Translations under genes and position numbers: made by a program
From: Oscheius onirici
Taxonomy: Eukaryota; Nematoda; Chromadorea; Rhabditida; Rhabditidae
DNA length: 64,000 bases
Direction: 5' to 3'
Assembly: GCA_932521025.1 (NCBI GenBank)
Contig: OW051468.1
Coordinates: 6,758,064 to 6,822,063, forward strand
The notes under the pieces: model-generated
Told to the model about the DNA's origin: nothing
Databases searched by the model: none
Seen by the model: only the letters and a program-made list of their open reading frames with translations
Shown here: positions 44,329 through 54,053 of the stretch, in pieces
Layout: every line of letters starts with the position of its first letter
Position numbering within the stretch: position 1 is the first letter of the stretch

Positions 44329-45741
44329 TTAGAGGGCGTAGAACGAGCTGGTGGCCGCCTTGGGGACATTGGCGTAGGTCGAATTGACCTGCTTCGGTTC
44401 TTCCGAGAACGAGACGTCGTTGATGGCGTGGATCTGCTGGGCCTCGTCGTGACGGTCGTGCTTTCCGATCGTGGTCATCTGCATCTGACGGGCCTCCTCC
44501 AGTGTTCCCTGACTCATCAAACTGGCCGTCGAGGCGGAAGAACCAGTGATCGACTCCTGACTCTTGGAACAGTCGGTACAGTTGGGAACGATGTTCGAGA
44601 ACTGGTTGGGCAGACGACGAATGTCCTCCATCTCGGATCGAGTGAAACTCCTGACCTGCTTCGGCTCGAACGGATCCTTCAATCCTCGGATGTGAGAATT
44701 GGTACTGGCCGAGTAGTCTGCATCCCTTCTCTCCCACTTGGTGAAGTTGTCCTCATCCACAAACACGTCCGGAATCTTATTGATGTCCTTGATCTCGCTA
44801 CGAGTGAAGAAACGCGGCTCCTTCGACAGAGAATGTCCCTCGATCGACTCGGAGCGGCTGGCACTGTTGCTGGTCGTCTCCTTGCACTTGGTCCCGATAC
44901 TCAGAAAGTTGTCTCCCGGCTTGATCCAGACGTGGCATCCGCGGCTGGAATAGGGATTGCTCATGGAGGATGCGAGAGTCATCTTGAAGGCCTGCAGATC
45001 GGATTCGGCCATTTTCGGCACGTCGATTTGATCGATGATGTAACCGACCGACAGCGGATTGAATCTGAGCCAGTTCAGCGCCAGATTGATCAGATGAGTC
45101 TTGTCCTCCATGTCGAGTCGACTGGCAGCCATTGCAGCCACGGAGCCCGGGGTCAGTCCTTGGATTTCTTCGAGAGACAGAGGCTGATCCGTCTTCTGCC
45201 TGGCCAGGACAAGACGAACACAGTCGTTGACCATGGCCTGAGAGACTCCGGTACCGAGACAGGTGGCAATGTTCAGACTCGTGACGACATGTCCCAGCTG
45301 GGCCTGTTGACAAAGAGTCGATTCCAGCTGACGATGGAGGAAGACGGTGCCCATGTCGGATGCGAGAACCAGTAGATCGGCCAGATACTGGAGACGGTAG
45401 GTGATCTCGCCCGTGTACATCCACTCGACCAGTTTGTGGACACAGTATGGATGATAGCTGGTCAGATCCATTATGAGAGGCAGACGTCCGCACTTGCTCA
45501 GAAGACGGGCCAGCTTGCTCGAATGACCACCAGCCAGAGCGGAGTGCAGATACTCCCTGTCTTCTCCTTCCAGGACGAAGATGATGTCGCACGTCTCTTC
45601 TCGCTTCCTCAGATTCTTCAGGTAGATTCCGGGCTTCTGGAGGTGGTTCGGAGAGACGTCGATGGAGTAGCTGACGTGGTTGCTGAAAGCAGAAGGTTTG
45701 AGGTTTGGGTAGACGTACCTGGTGGAAGACTTGCTCTGCAT
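44329..45741 (-). CDS. BTB-BACK domain protein
   Basis: Two exons, 45719-45741 and 44329-45682, with a 36-nt in-frame intron, give 458 aa. The start ATG follows CTTCAG by one base. The BTB/POZ domain spans about residues 25-130 (CDIIFVLEGEDREYLHSALAG, LVEWMYTGEITYRLQYLADLLVLASDM). A BACK-like helical region (VNDCVRLVLARQ to LINLALNWLRFNP) follows. The ~190-residue tail is Ser-rich and holds a duplicated unit: RFFTRSEIKDINKIP and RSFTRSEMEDIRRLP. BTB-BACK proteins commonly act as CUL3 adaptors; no Kelch repeats are present. It is head to head with a RING gene 200 bp away. G+C is noticeably higher than in its surroundings. Confidence 0.85.
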   Translation of the reverse strand: MQSKSSTRYVYPNLKPSAFSNHVSYSIDVSPNHLQKPGIYLKNLRKREETCDIIFVLEGEDREYLHSALAGGHSSKLARLLSKCGRLPLIMDLTSYHPYCVHKLVEWMYTGEITYRLQYLADLLVLASDMGTVFLHRQLESTLCQQAQLGHVVTSLNIATCLGTGVSQAMVNDCVRLVLARQKTDQPLSLEEIQGLTPGSVAAMAASRLDMEDKTHLINLALNWLRFNPLSVGYIIDQIDVPKMAESDLQAFKMTLASSMSNPYSSRGCHVWIKPGDNFLSIGTKCKETTSNSASRSESIEGHSLSKEPRFFTRSEIKDINKIPDVFVDEDNFTKWERRDADYSASTNSHIRGLKDPFEPKQVRSFTRSEMEDIRRLPNQFSNIVPNCTDCSKSQESITGSSASTASLMSQGTLEEARQMQMTTIGKHDRHDEAQQIHAINDVSFSEEPKQVNSTYANVPKAATSSFYAL

Positions 45742-45941
45742 CCTGAAGAGTCGTCCCGGCGTCGCAACAAACAATGGTTTCCTTTGACAATTGCTTGCTT
45801 TTATTGCTCAAAAACACTTCTTCAATGTTTTTTTTTTCAAAGTTTACAAAAAGGTTCAATTTACATTTGTTTTCAAAAAAATTTCAAAGAAAGTGACGAA
45901 ATTGCCGTAAGCGTTTTCATAGGCACAGAAGTACTCGTGGG
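45742..45941. promoter_or_regulatory. Compact divergent promoter between BTB and RING genes
   Basis: Exactly 200 bp separates the two start codons. The centre is T/A-rich (TTTTTTTTC and TTTCAAAAAAATTTC). With so little room, both promoters must overlap. No specific factor site is claimed. Confidence 0.5.
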
Positions 45942-46349
45942 ATGTTCTCGCTGCCGGCGCACATCCCGTCGACGGATCTCTTCGACGTCCTTCCACAATC
46001 CGTCTACCGTCATCTGCCCGAGACGCGGATTTCGCTGCCGATCGAGACAATCTTCCAGCCAGAAGACAAAGTGCCGAAGAAGAGGATCGAGGAGACTGTC
46101 AGTTTCGAGACACTGCTCTACCGCCGATTCCTGCACAATCAGCAGCCTTGTCCTCTCTGTGAACGTCCTTTGAGCGTCTTTCAACCATCTGCCGTTGCTC
46201 CGTGTGCCCATCTGCTGCATGTCGAGTGTCTGGAAGAGACGAAGAGGAGAGGACAGTCGTGTCCAAGATGTCTGGAGGGAGAGACGAGGAATAAAGGACT
46301 CTTCGAGCAGCTCATTGTTTTCGTCTGCTGTTTGAACAGGTTCAAATAA
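45942..46349 (+). CDS. Small RING-finger protein
   Basis: Single-exon 135-aa frame. The RING-type ligands are all visible: CPLC, then C-x-H-x-x-H-x-x-C (CAHLLHVEC), then CPRC, with ordinary spacing, at about residues 70-110. Upstream is a helix-prone region (PQSVYRHLPETRISLPIETIF). It ends in a hydrophobic VFVCCLNRFK tail. AATAAA overlaps the stop, so the 3' UTR is very short. Likely an E3 ubiquitin ligase or cofactor; pairing with a BTB gene is suggestive but not proof of a shared pathway. Confidence 0.8.
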   Translation: MFSLPAHIPSTDLFDVLPQSVYRHLPETRISLPIETIFQPEDKVPKKRIEETVSFETLLYRRFLHNQQPCPLCERPLSVFQPSAVAPCAHLLHVECLEETKRRGQSCPRCLEGETRNKGLFEQLIVFVCCLNRFK

Positions 46350-46524
46350 ATATCAGGTACTTTATCTAGTTTCTGAAATATTCGTGTTCCTTTTACTGTC
46401 TATTCAAAAAAGCTCATATTCTTATCCACGACGATCCTCGAGAACTCTGACTAACTACAAGGTTCCGACACTTTTCCATTCGAATCTTTTTCGTGGTCAC
46501 CATCATCGGACCGAGCTAATTTTG

Positions 46525-47580
46525 AAACAAGGTTGGCAACGCCCTTCCAGGGCTAAAGTATAAGTGCATGACTTCGCTCTGTCACGGAGCCCTAGTCGTG
46601 GTTTCCCTTTCATTCCTCTTTTGTTACTCTCCTCCAGTCACTCTCCCTGACCCTCCAAAAAAACTACCGAAATTATATTTGATCCCACTCCCTCCCAGGC
46701 CTAATTTTAAAATGCAGAATCTGAACGGGTCGTAACAATCAGTCGTTAGTCTGTCCTTCCCCAGTCAACCGATCTCTTCTCATCCCTTCCCCAGTCCCAT
46801 CCCCAGTGGATCGATAACAGTTAACAGTTTGCTATCTGTTCCCTCTTCAGATCAAATATGTTCACGTCCTTCTGTTTTTCTCGACACAATCTCTCTATCC
46901 ACCCCTGCATTCTGCAATGTGTTTGTCCTTCCCGGTCTTTTCCTATCCCTGTCCGTTCTCATCCAAAACCAAAATTTGGGGTCCCGGAGAAACAAACATC
47001 CTAATAGAGTCCACGACAGACACCATTGCGCTTTAGATAGTAGAGATGTCTCGAAGGCCTGTTCACGAATGCACCCCCCACCCCCAGGTTCGAGCCATTG
47101 AATCACCTAAATCCAAGCTCCTGAAGTGAAGGCAGATGCAAAGTCCTGGGGAGAAGCTTCTCTTCTACTTAAGCTGACTTGTCTGAACTTGTTACTGTAG
47201 TCTGCGCACACAGCTCCCCTACTTATCCTCAATTAGAGCTTCAGACACACACAGACTTGGGAGCAATTAATAGTGGACCAGCCGGCTTCGCCGCCTGTCG
47301 GCGGCTTTTCTACTTGTGTTTTCTTCTTACCTTCTGATCGCTTCCCCAGTCAACCGGTCCCTTCTTAATCCGCTAGCGGTTACCCTGACTCTATTTCCTA
47401 CTCAAAACAATTTAGCAAAAATAGTTGGCGAGAAGAGGAATCGAACCCGAGTCGTCTGGGTAACAACGGCGACTCTTAACAATACACTAAAATTTGAGGT
47501 TCCGGAGAAACAAACAAACAAATAAATAAACAGAGTCCACGACAGACACCATTGCGCTTTAGTAGTAGAGAGATTACATC
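46525..47580. repeat. Cluster of interspersed repeats including SINE copy 2 (minus)
   Basis: 46535-46555 shares CGCCCTTCCAGGGCTAAAG with eIF3c intron 1. 46975-47060 carries TCCCGGAGAAACAAACA...GACACCATTGCGCTTTAGATAG. 47200-47580 is a second full tRNA-derived copy in reverse: on the minus strand it has the AAAGCGCAATGG start, TTGTTAAGAGTCGCCGTTGT, CTCGGGTTCGATTCC and the GCCGCCGACAGGCGGC palindrome. No genes. Confidence 0.7.
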
Positions 47581-50500
47581 AAAATGAGTTTACTGCGAAA
47601 AGGGAAAAGTTTACTGGGAACATTCTTTGAAAATTTGAAAAGCGCGCTATCGTTTGCGCTAATTTGACAAGTCTCGACAAGTTTCGACAAGTTGAGACAT
47701 AACGTTTCCAAAAGCGAAAGTAGCCTCAGTTCGTCTCTGCAGTGCTACCTAGGAATGTCGCCTTCTACCTTCTACTGAAACGCCTTCTACTTTTCCATCA
47801 GGTTAGGTTTTCTCTAATGTTCTACGGTAGCTTCTAAAAATGCGTGCCCGCTCTTTCCATTGCGTTCTTTTGAAAAGTAGAAGAGATACGGCAAAAGTGA
47901 CAGTCAGTTTGTGAATCCGCCATGAACTGACAGCCTTCGAAAGAAGGAGTCATGCTCGGTCTTCCTGGTTCCTTGGGCACCTCCTTGAATCCATAGCGGT
48001 GTTTGGAATAGTTCTTGGAGACCCTCGGGCCACTAGGGAAGACTAATAGTTCTCTCGACTACGCGCTAAAAACTCATTTCCATTTCCGTTTAGTCCCGAA
48101 CAGGATGTTTTGACTTTGGTAGACGCAAATCTTTTCGTTTAAATTGCACTGAGACCGGGTTGAGCACTGCCCAAGAAGGGTAAATGACTGTTCAAACCTC
48201 TGCCTCTGTCTTTGGTTCTGGCCACTGTTCAAGCATGTTTCTCAGCTCATAGCGCACCATTGGTGACAGGGGAGCCCTGTGAAACAGCCGAGGGTGGTTT
48301 GGTCTAGAGTTTTTGGACTGTTTGGTCTGTCTGAGGCTATTTCAGTTCCGAATCTCTTTATCATCGTTTCACTGTGTCAATGGAAAAGGTCAGTGGAAAA
48401 GCCGTAGTGCACCACTCATTTTTGTCTAAAAGTTTGCCAGAGTCAGAATTATAGAGAACTCTTCCCTTTCCCCTATTTCGTAACAGACTATTTTTTTCTT
48501 TCTTTCGCTTCTGTTGATTTTCAGGAAAATGTCACCGTTCAAATACCATACGGAGATTCCGACGAATCTCGGAGAATTGCTTTTCTGGCTGCTTTTTTCA
48601 AGAAGTCTTCCTGGAAAGGCTGAATCACAAAAAAGTCGATTTCTGCGTGCCGGAGCAAGTTAGAACGTCAGAGCTGAAGAAGTCCTGCGAGATCCATGCG
48701 CATTTTTGACGAACACGAGTGAGCATGATAAGAAGACTGCCCAGCTGCTGATCAGAACCGCGACCTTTGATGGTTCTACTGTCCAAGGATGATGAAAGTA
48801 CGGAAGAGGCTGTTGAGTCGAACGGTTTCTGCAACAACTCTACAACTGGATTGCGTGAGTCTGTCTTCTTTATTTTCGAGAAACAGGCCCTGTAAGTCTC
48901 AAACTCCTGTGTTTTCCAGCCTACATTATTTTGTCGGGGCGTCTCTCTGCTAACTCCTACCAATACTCTTTCTTTTCGTTCTTGTTCCCAGTATTTTGCA
49001 TCCATATCACAGAGTTTCGCTAAATTTCCGAAATGATTTCTCCTTTCCCATTTAGTCACTAGTGAAATTTCTCCCTGGGGTAGTTCTATCCGTGTAGCAT
49101 AGTAGCTAACCGAGCTCGTTGCTGTAAGTCGAAGTTTGTTATCACCCCGTTCTTCCGAGCAAGTGATACCAACTTTTGTCGGATCTCAATTTAGCCTAAA
49201 TCAATTTTGTTCACCACTTATGTTTCTACCCTCTTTTCCTATCTTCTCCATCCTTCTTGACCTTCAGCCATGCTCTTTCTACCATATGCCGTTCCCCTTT
49301 TCCTTTAGAATTATATCGCCCATTTCCGGGCGCCGTCTGTCCTGATATGAGCCAATTTCCTCCCATACACTCTCCTGTGCACCCAGCTCCGTTGATTTAG
49401 TTTTGTCCCTCGCTGCACAATCTTCTCCGTTTCGAGTGTTTCCGTGGGGATTTGTTTTCTGTTGACAAGGGCGTGTCCCCTCCCGTATCGACTGGGCTAG
49501 CCGCACAGTGTGTCCGTCTCTTTGACCAGCAGGTCCCTTAGGAATCGCCTGTGGTCAGAGAGGCAGGCTGTGTAAAATCCGTCATCGATCGCCGCCCCCG
49601 CCTCTGGACAAAAAGTGTTCGATTTGTGGACATGCTAATTGGTTTGGTCAACTAATTGTCAGGGCCACCTGTCGTCGTCCCTGAAATTTTCTGCCTTTTT
49701 TGTCTTCGTGAGAAATCTCACATTTATCTGCCTTTCAAATCTCCCGCTCTCTGAACCGAACCGTCTAAAATTCCTCTCCCGTCATCCAATTAATAGAGAC
49801 GCATCTCTCTTCCTATCTCTCTTGATTTGTTTGCCAATGTGCAGCTGTTTGGTCACTCTTTATTTTCCTGTACCCCGTTTGAATTCGGTGCTCAAAATTA
49901 GAAGCGCTTGCAGCCTTTTGTTTTGCAAAACAGTCGAACCCGTAGCGATATTCTCAATTCGAGAAGATTCCCCATCGTATATTTTTAAGCGCACAGGTTT
50001 CTGCTTTTCCTATCGATTTGTTGTTATTGATTCTCCTCGTACCCGAGTACAAGCTGTTCTTAAAGGACTGTGCGGACTAATCCTACGCCGACACATATGT
50101 TCTCTCTCCCTCGCTGCGGCTTCCAGTTCGCACATTTTTCTAATAATCGGGCTGCCCTTTCGGCCAACACAAACATATTGTGAAAGAGACTTCTAGTTTC
50201 GTAAGCCAGTCTCTCTGTTCGCTCCCGAATAGTATAGGTTATCCGAGAATGGTCTCTCTCCCCCGCCCTTGACTTGTTTACGCTCACTCTCTTCTCAGTT
50301 TTTCTCTCTCGGGCTTCGACCTCGCGTGTACATGACTTTTTGTGTCCCGTTCGTAGAACAAATTAGAGACTTTTTCATGGAATTAATGAGCGTTGGAGTT
50401 GTCTCATACGATGACTACGAATTTTGGCACAATCACAGAAATACTAGTAATCTCAGGAAAACTTTGAAACTCTCACAGTAACCCCAAAACAAGGTTGCTT

Positions 50501-51041
50501 TGGTGCAGAAATTGCGTATAAAATCGTCAGAAAAACGTTATTTTTTCCGACCTTGTTTACCAATTCAGCCCCAGTCCCAATATCCGCACACATGGCTTTA
50601 ATTAGCCTTCTCTTTCGGACAAAGAGATGATCTCTTAATTGTGCGTGAACCCCGTGTTTGAAATTGTATCAGTTCTGCTGTCAATCACTCCCATTCCATG
50701 CATTCTATCTCTCTTAATTAGGGCCGTCTTTCATCATCGATTTTGCCCCCGGCATGAGTCAGTCTGTTCGTTTCCGCCCTGGGAACTGTTTGTGTCATAT
50801 TCATCTCTCGAAAATCAATAGAACATCAAGCTTTCGGGCTGTTTGTCCTTTGTCTTTCCTCTCTCCCCAGTCGTTTTCGCACTTGTTTGATCTCCTCTTT
50901 TTTTGGCTCTTCCTCTTCTCCCATTTCGTTCGAATATATTCTCAATAAAACGAGTCATACGTCTCCCATCTCTCTTCCATGTTCGACTGGAGACCAAATT
51001 TACTCTTTTCCATCCCCAATTCTCTAATTTTCCCTGTTTAG
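47581..51041. other. 3.5-kb non-coding stretch upstream of the MAP1-like gene
   Basis: No exon chain found. The minus frame 48625-49059 (144 codons) lacks an ATG start and is not recognised. The plus strand is pyrimidine-rich from ~49.1 to 51.0 kb (long CT/TC tracts), as in introns or UTR-rich promoters. It may contain an untranslated first exon of the MAP1-like gene; CCTGTTTAG directly precedes its ATG. Confidence 0.4.
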
Positions 51042-53868
51042 ATGGCCTACCTCCCGGTCTCCGAGGAGCCCTTGGTCTACATTCTTGGACCGGACTCGAT
51101 GCTGTTTGACTTTAGGGGCAGCTATACCCTAATCGACAGCGGCGAGACCCCGGTGAATTTGACTAAACACATCCGTCAGGTCAATTGTCTCTTGACTCCG
51201 GCTCCAGCTGCCAAGACCGTCCAGAATGCACTCCATCAGAACCAGGTTGATTGATACAGACTGAACAAATACTTATTCTGTTCTTTTAGACACGCCTCGT
51301 GCCGGTAGTTGGATCAGTAGCTGGGAAGCAGTTGAGTCAACGACTGGAACAGCACGGTGCTCCTGCTACTTTGGCCAAGCAGAGTGACAAGTATGAACCT
51401 GTCGTTCTTTTCAAGGTATGCAGATACCTGTTTCAATAACGTTTGGGAAGTCAAACCTGACGCAAATAGGAAAACTATAGAGAAAGTGGGATTATAGCTA
51501 TTTCCATTGCGTGTCACCTCGATATCTGTTTTATAGAGTCTGGCAGAGGGTCGTTTGGAGTTGATTGTGCTCGACGGTGGCCAAAAAACATCCCTCGAGA
51601 GCCTTCAAAAAGCTCTGGAGAAGGGAGACAATGCTGCTCTTGATGCGGCAGCCGAAAAATTTGGACTCATCTTTGTCCTGGTGTGGTATCCGGCCAAGCT
51701 CAATGAGAAAGTCAAGAGGATTCTTTATACAGGTATTTTTTTCTGTTAAGATTTAGTAGGAGTTTCCTTTAGGAAGTGCTTCGACCGAGAGAGTAATTGT
51801 AGCTCTGGAGAAGGCTTCTTCTCTGACTCTCTTCCAGACTCCTTCTGCCACAACTGGCCAGGCCAATGCTGGAATCCCTCCTCCTCCCAAATCGAAAAGT
51901 ACCGTCACTGCCAGAGCAAATGGGGCTCCTGCTGCTGCTCGTCCAGCCGCTGCGACTCGTGCTCCCGTGAAACCGGCTGCTGCACCGGCTAAGCCACCTA
52001 CCATGCGAACCCCCATTGCGAAGCCTGCTGCTGCTCCAGCAGCTCGTCCAGCTCGTCCTTCTTCGACTACAACCGCTCCGGCTCCTGCTCGACCCGCTCG
52101 TCCTTCTACTACTGCTTCTGCTAAGCCAGCAACTGCTCCGGCCAGGAAATCGGTTGCTGAAACTGCTGCTGTGAAGAAAACTACGTGAGTACACAATCTT
52201 TTTTTTTGATTATTAAAATTTAGCGTTCCTCTGCGTGGTGCCGCTCTAAGCAAGCCGGCAGCTGCGCCAGCGAAGAAACCTGAACCGAAAAAGGTCGAGC
52301 CCAAGGCTCCAGTCAAAAAGGAGACTCCTGCAGAACCCCCTAAGGTTAGTTTTTTCCCGTTCCTTCGTTTTTTGCCAGTAGCCACAGTATTGTCAGTCTT
52401 TAGCCAGCTCAGCATGCGGCACCTGTAGTTCCGTCGGTAGTAGAGCCTTCTCAGCCAACGCCTCCAGAAGACCAGGTCAACAGCTCGACAGCTTTTTTTG
52501 CTTATCATTGTGCTTTAGTCGTCCAAGGTGCCTGTAGTTCCCGAACCAGGGAAAGATGAGCTTGCTCCGGAAGTCAGAGTGATTCCCGCCACGCCTGAGC
52601 CGCCTCACTTTGATGAGACTCCGGAGGTAGCTTTTAAACTTTTGGTTTTCCATTGCGTACAATCACATTTCAGCACCATGATGCTCCTTCAGTTCCTACT
52701 ATCCCGGAAGAACCACACAAAGTGGAGCCGGCCGTTCCGGAACCTCATCCGGCTGAACCAGAGCCTGAGCCTCACAAGGAGTTTCCGGTCGCTCCTGCTC
52801 CTGGTTTCGAGGTATTGTATCTAGATAATTGTCATGAACAATACGCTTTTAGGAGCCTCACGTCCCCCAGAAACCTGACGACCATGGTCTTTTTGACAAT
52901 GTCGAGGTTCCTATGGAAGTCAGGAAGATCAGCATGGATACGGACAAAGAGGCGGAGGCTAGAAAATTTGCTGAAGAGTTTGAAAAGTCTCTTCTATTGG
53001 AACACAATAATCATCCTGAACCTCCGAAGACCAGCTCCGCTTTGGATGATCTTCTCTCCGGAATTCCACTGGAACCCGATCAGCTCGTTCATGCCGCAAT
53101 TGCAGCCTCGCTGTCCCAGACAGTTCACTCTGAACCGCCTCAAGAGCATTTTGAGCAACACTTTGAGCAGCACGTGGCTGATCCTCACGTGAATGGAGGA
53201 GAGCATCACGACGCGACTGACAAGAGCAAGATCATGCAGACTCGATCGAGTGTTGTCGAGTCTGTAGGCGACGATCATCGGGTTTATGAGGAGCCTGACC
53301 AGGCTCTGGACGAAGTTTTGGCTTCGGTCACGAGCCAATCCGAGCAGGAAGACAAGAGACAGAGTCAAGATCACGATGGCTTTAAACCGGTAGATTTCAA
53401 TGAGCTTCCCCCGCAGCAGATGCATATGGTTTTGAATAAAGGTAGCTCATATTTCTTTATTTCTATCAATGATTAGTTTCAGTCCGACCACAGTTGAAGA
53501 ACGACCGCTACTTTGAGCTTGTCACTGTCCCTCACAAGGGAGGAAAATGTACTTTGGAGAATCTGGAAGAGGCAAGAGACTTCTTCCGCTCAGTCCGATC
53601 CTCCGTCTACATCTTGGCCAGTGAGGACATTCAGCAATTTGTACTGGAGGCTTGGCTGGAAGGCAAGAAGAGCTGGCAGAAGCCGGAGACTGCTAATTCT
53701 CTCTACCCTTCCGTCTCAACTCCTATCATCCAGGCCTTTACCACCTCTCACCGCTGCGAACTCGATCAGGAGCACATGACTGTTCACCCCAGCATCGCCA
53801 ACACCAACCTCGTGATCCAGGCCGACGACGGACCGGAAGAGTTCAAAACCGCTAAACTGCTGCTATAA
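51042..53868 (+). CDS. maph-1: MAP1/Futsch-family microtubule-associated protein (MAPH-1-like)
   Basis: Ten exons (51042-51245, 51290-51415, 51537-51732, 51773-52184, 52224-52344, 52404-52475, 52519-52626, 52674-52811, 52853-53441, 53483-53868) give 783 aa. Residues 1-190 resemble the MAP1 N-terminal domain (YTLIDSGETPVNLTKHIRQV; FVLVWYPAKLNEKVKRILYTGSAS). Next comes an Ala/Pro/Lys/Arg-rich basic region (AARPARPSTTASAK), expected to bind microtubules, then a Pro/Glu/His-rich acidic linker. The last ~125 residues match the MAP1 light-chain end: YFELVTVPHKGG, RDFFRSVRSSVYILASED, VLEAWLEGKKSW, and the end LVIQ...KTAKLLL. MAP1 proteins stabilise microtubules in neurons and cilia. AATAAA near 53925. 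The N-terminus could extend upstream through exons I did not find. Confidence 0.85.
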
Positions 53869-54053
53869 ATGAGCTGTCTCTCTTTGCATTGATGTAGCTT
53901 ACCCTATTTATTGTATTTTTGAAATAAATGCTGTCGATTTGATAAAGTTTTCGGATCATTGTTTGGAAGAGAGTTTTACAAAGAGTCATGCTTTGTTGTC
54001 TAACCACAATTGAGGTTCTACAATAAATCACTCTTCATTATACCCGAGAAATT

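Noticed and set aside
44428-45375. 315-codon plus-strand frame opposite the BTB gene
   Set aside because: Antisense shadow of a GC-rich coding exon; no domain, and the minus-strand frame has BTB and BACK motifs.
48625-49059. Coding exon of 144 codons (minus)
   Set aside because: Begins at GTG, no ATG, no family resemblance, no splice chain.
51753-52508. 251-codon Ala/Gly-rich minus frame opposite the MAP1-like gene
   Set aside because: Mirror of the Ala/Pro codon block of the basic region; crosses plus-strand introns without respect to them.
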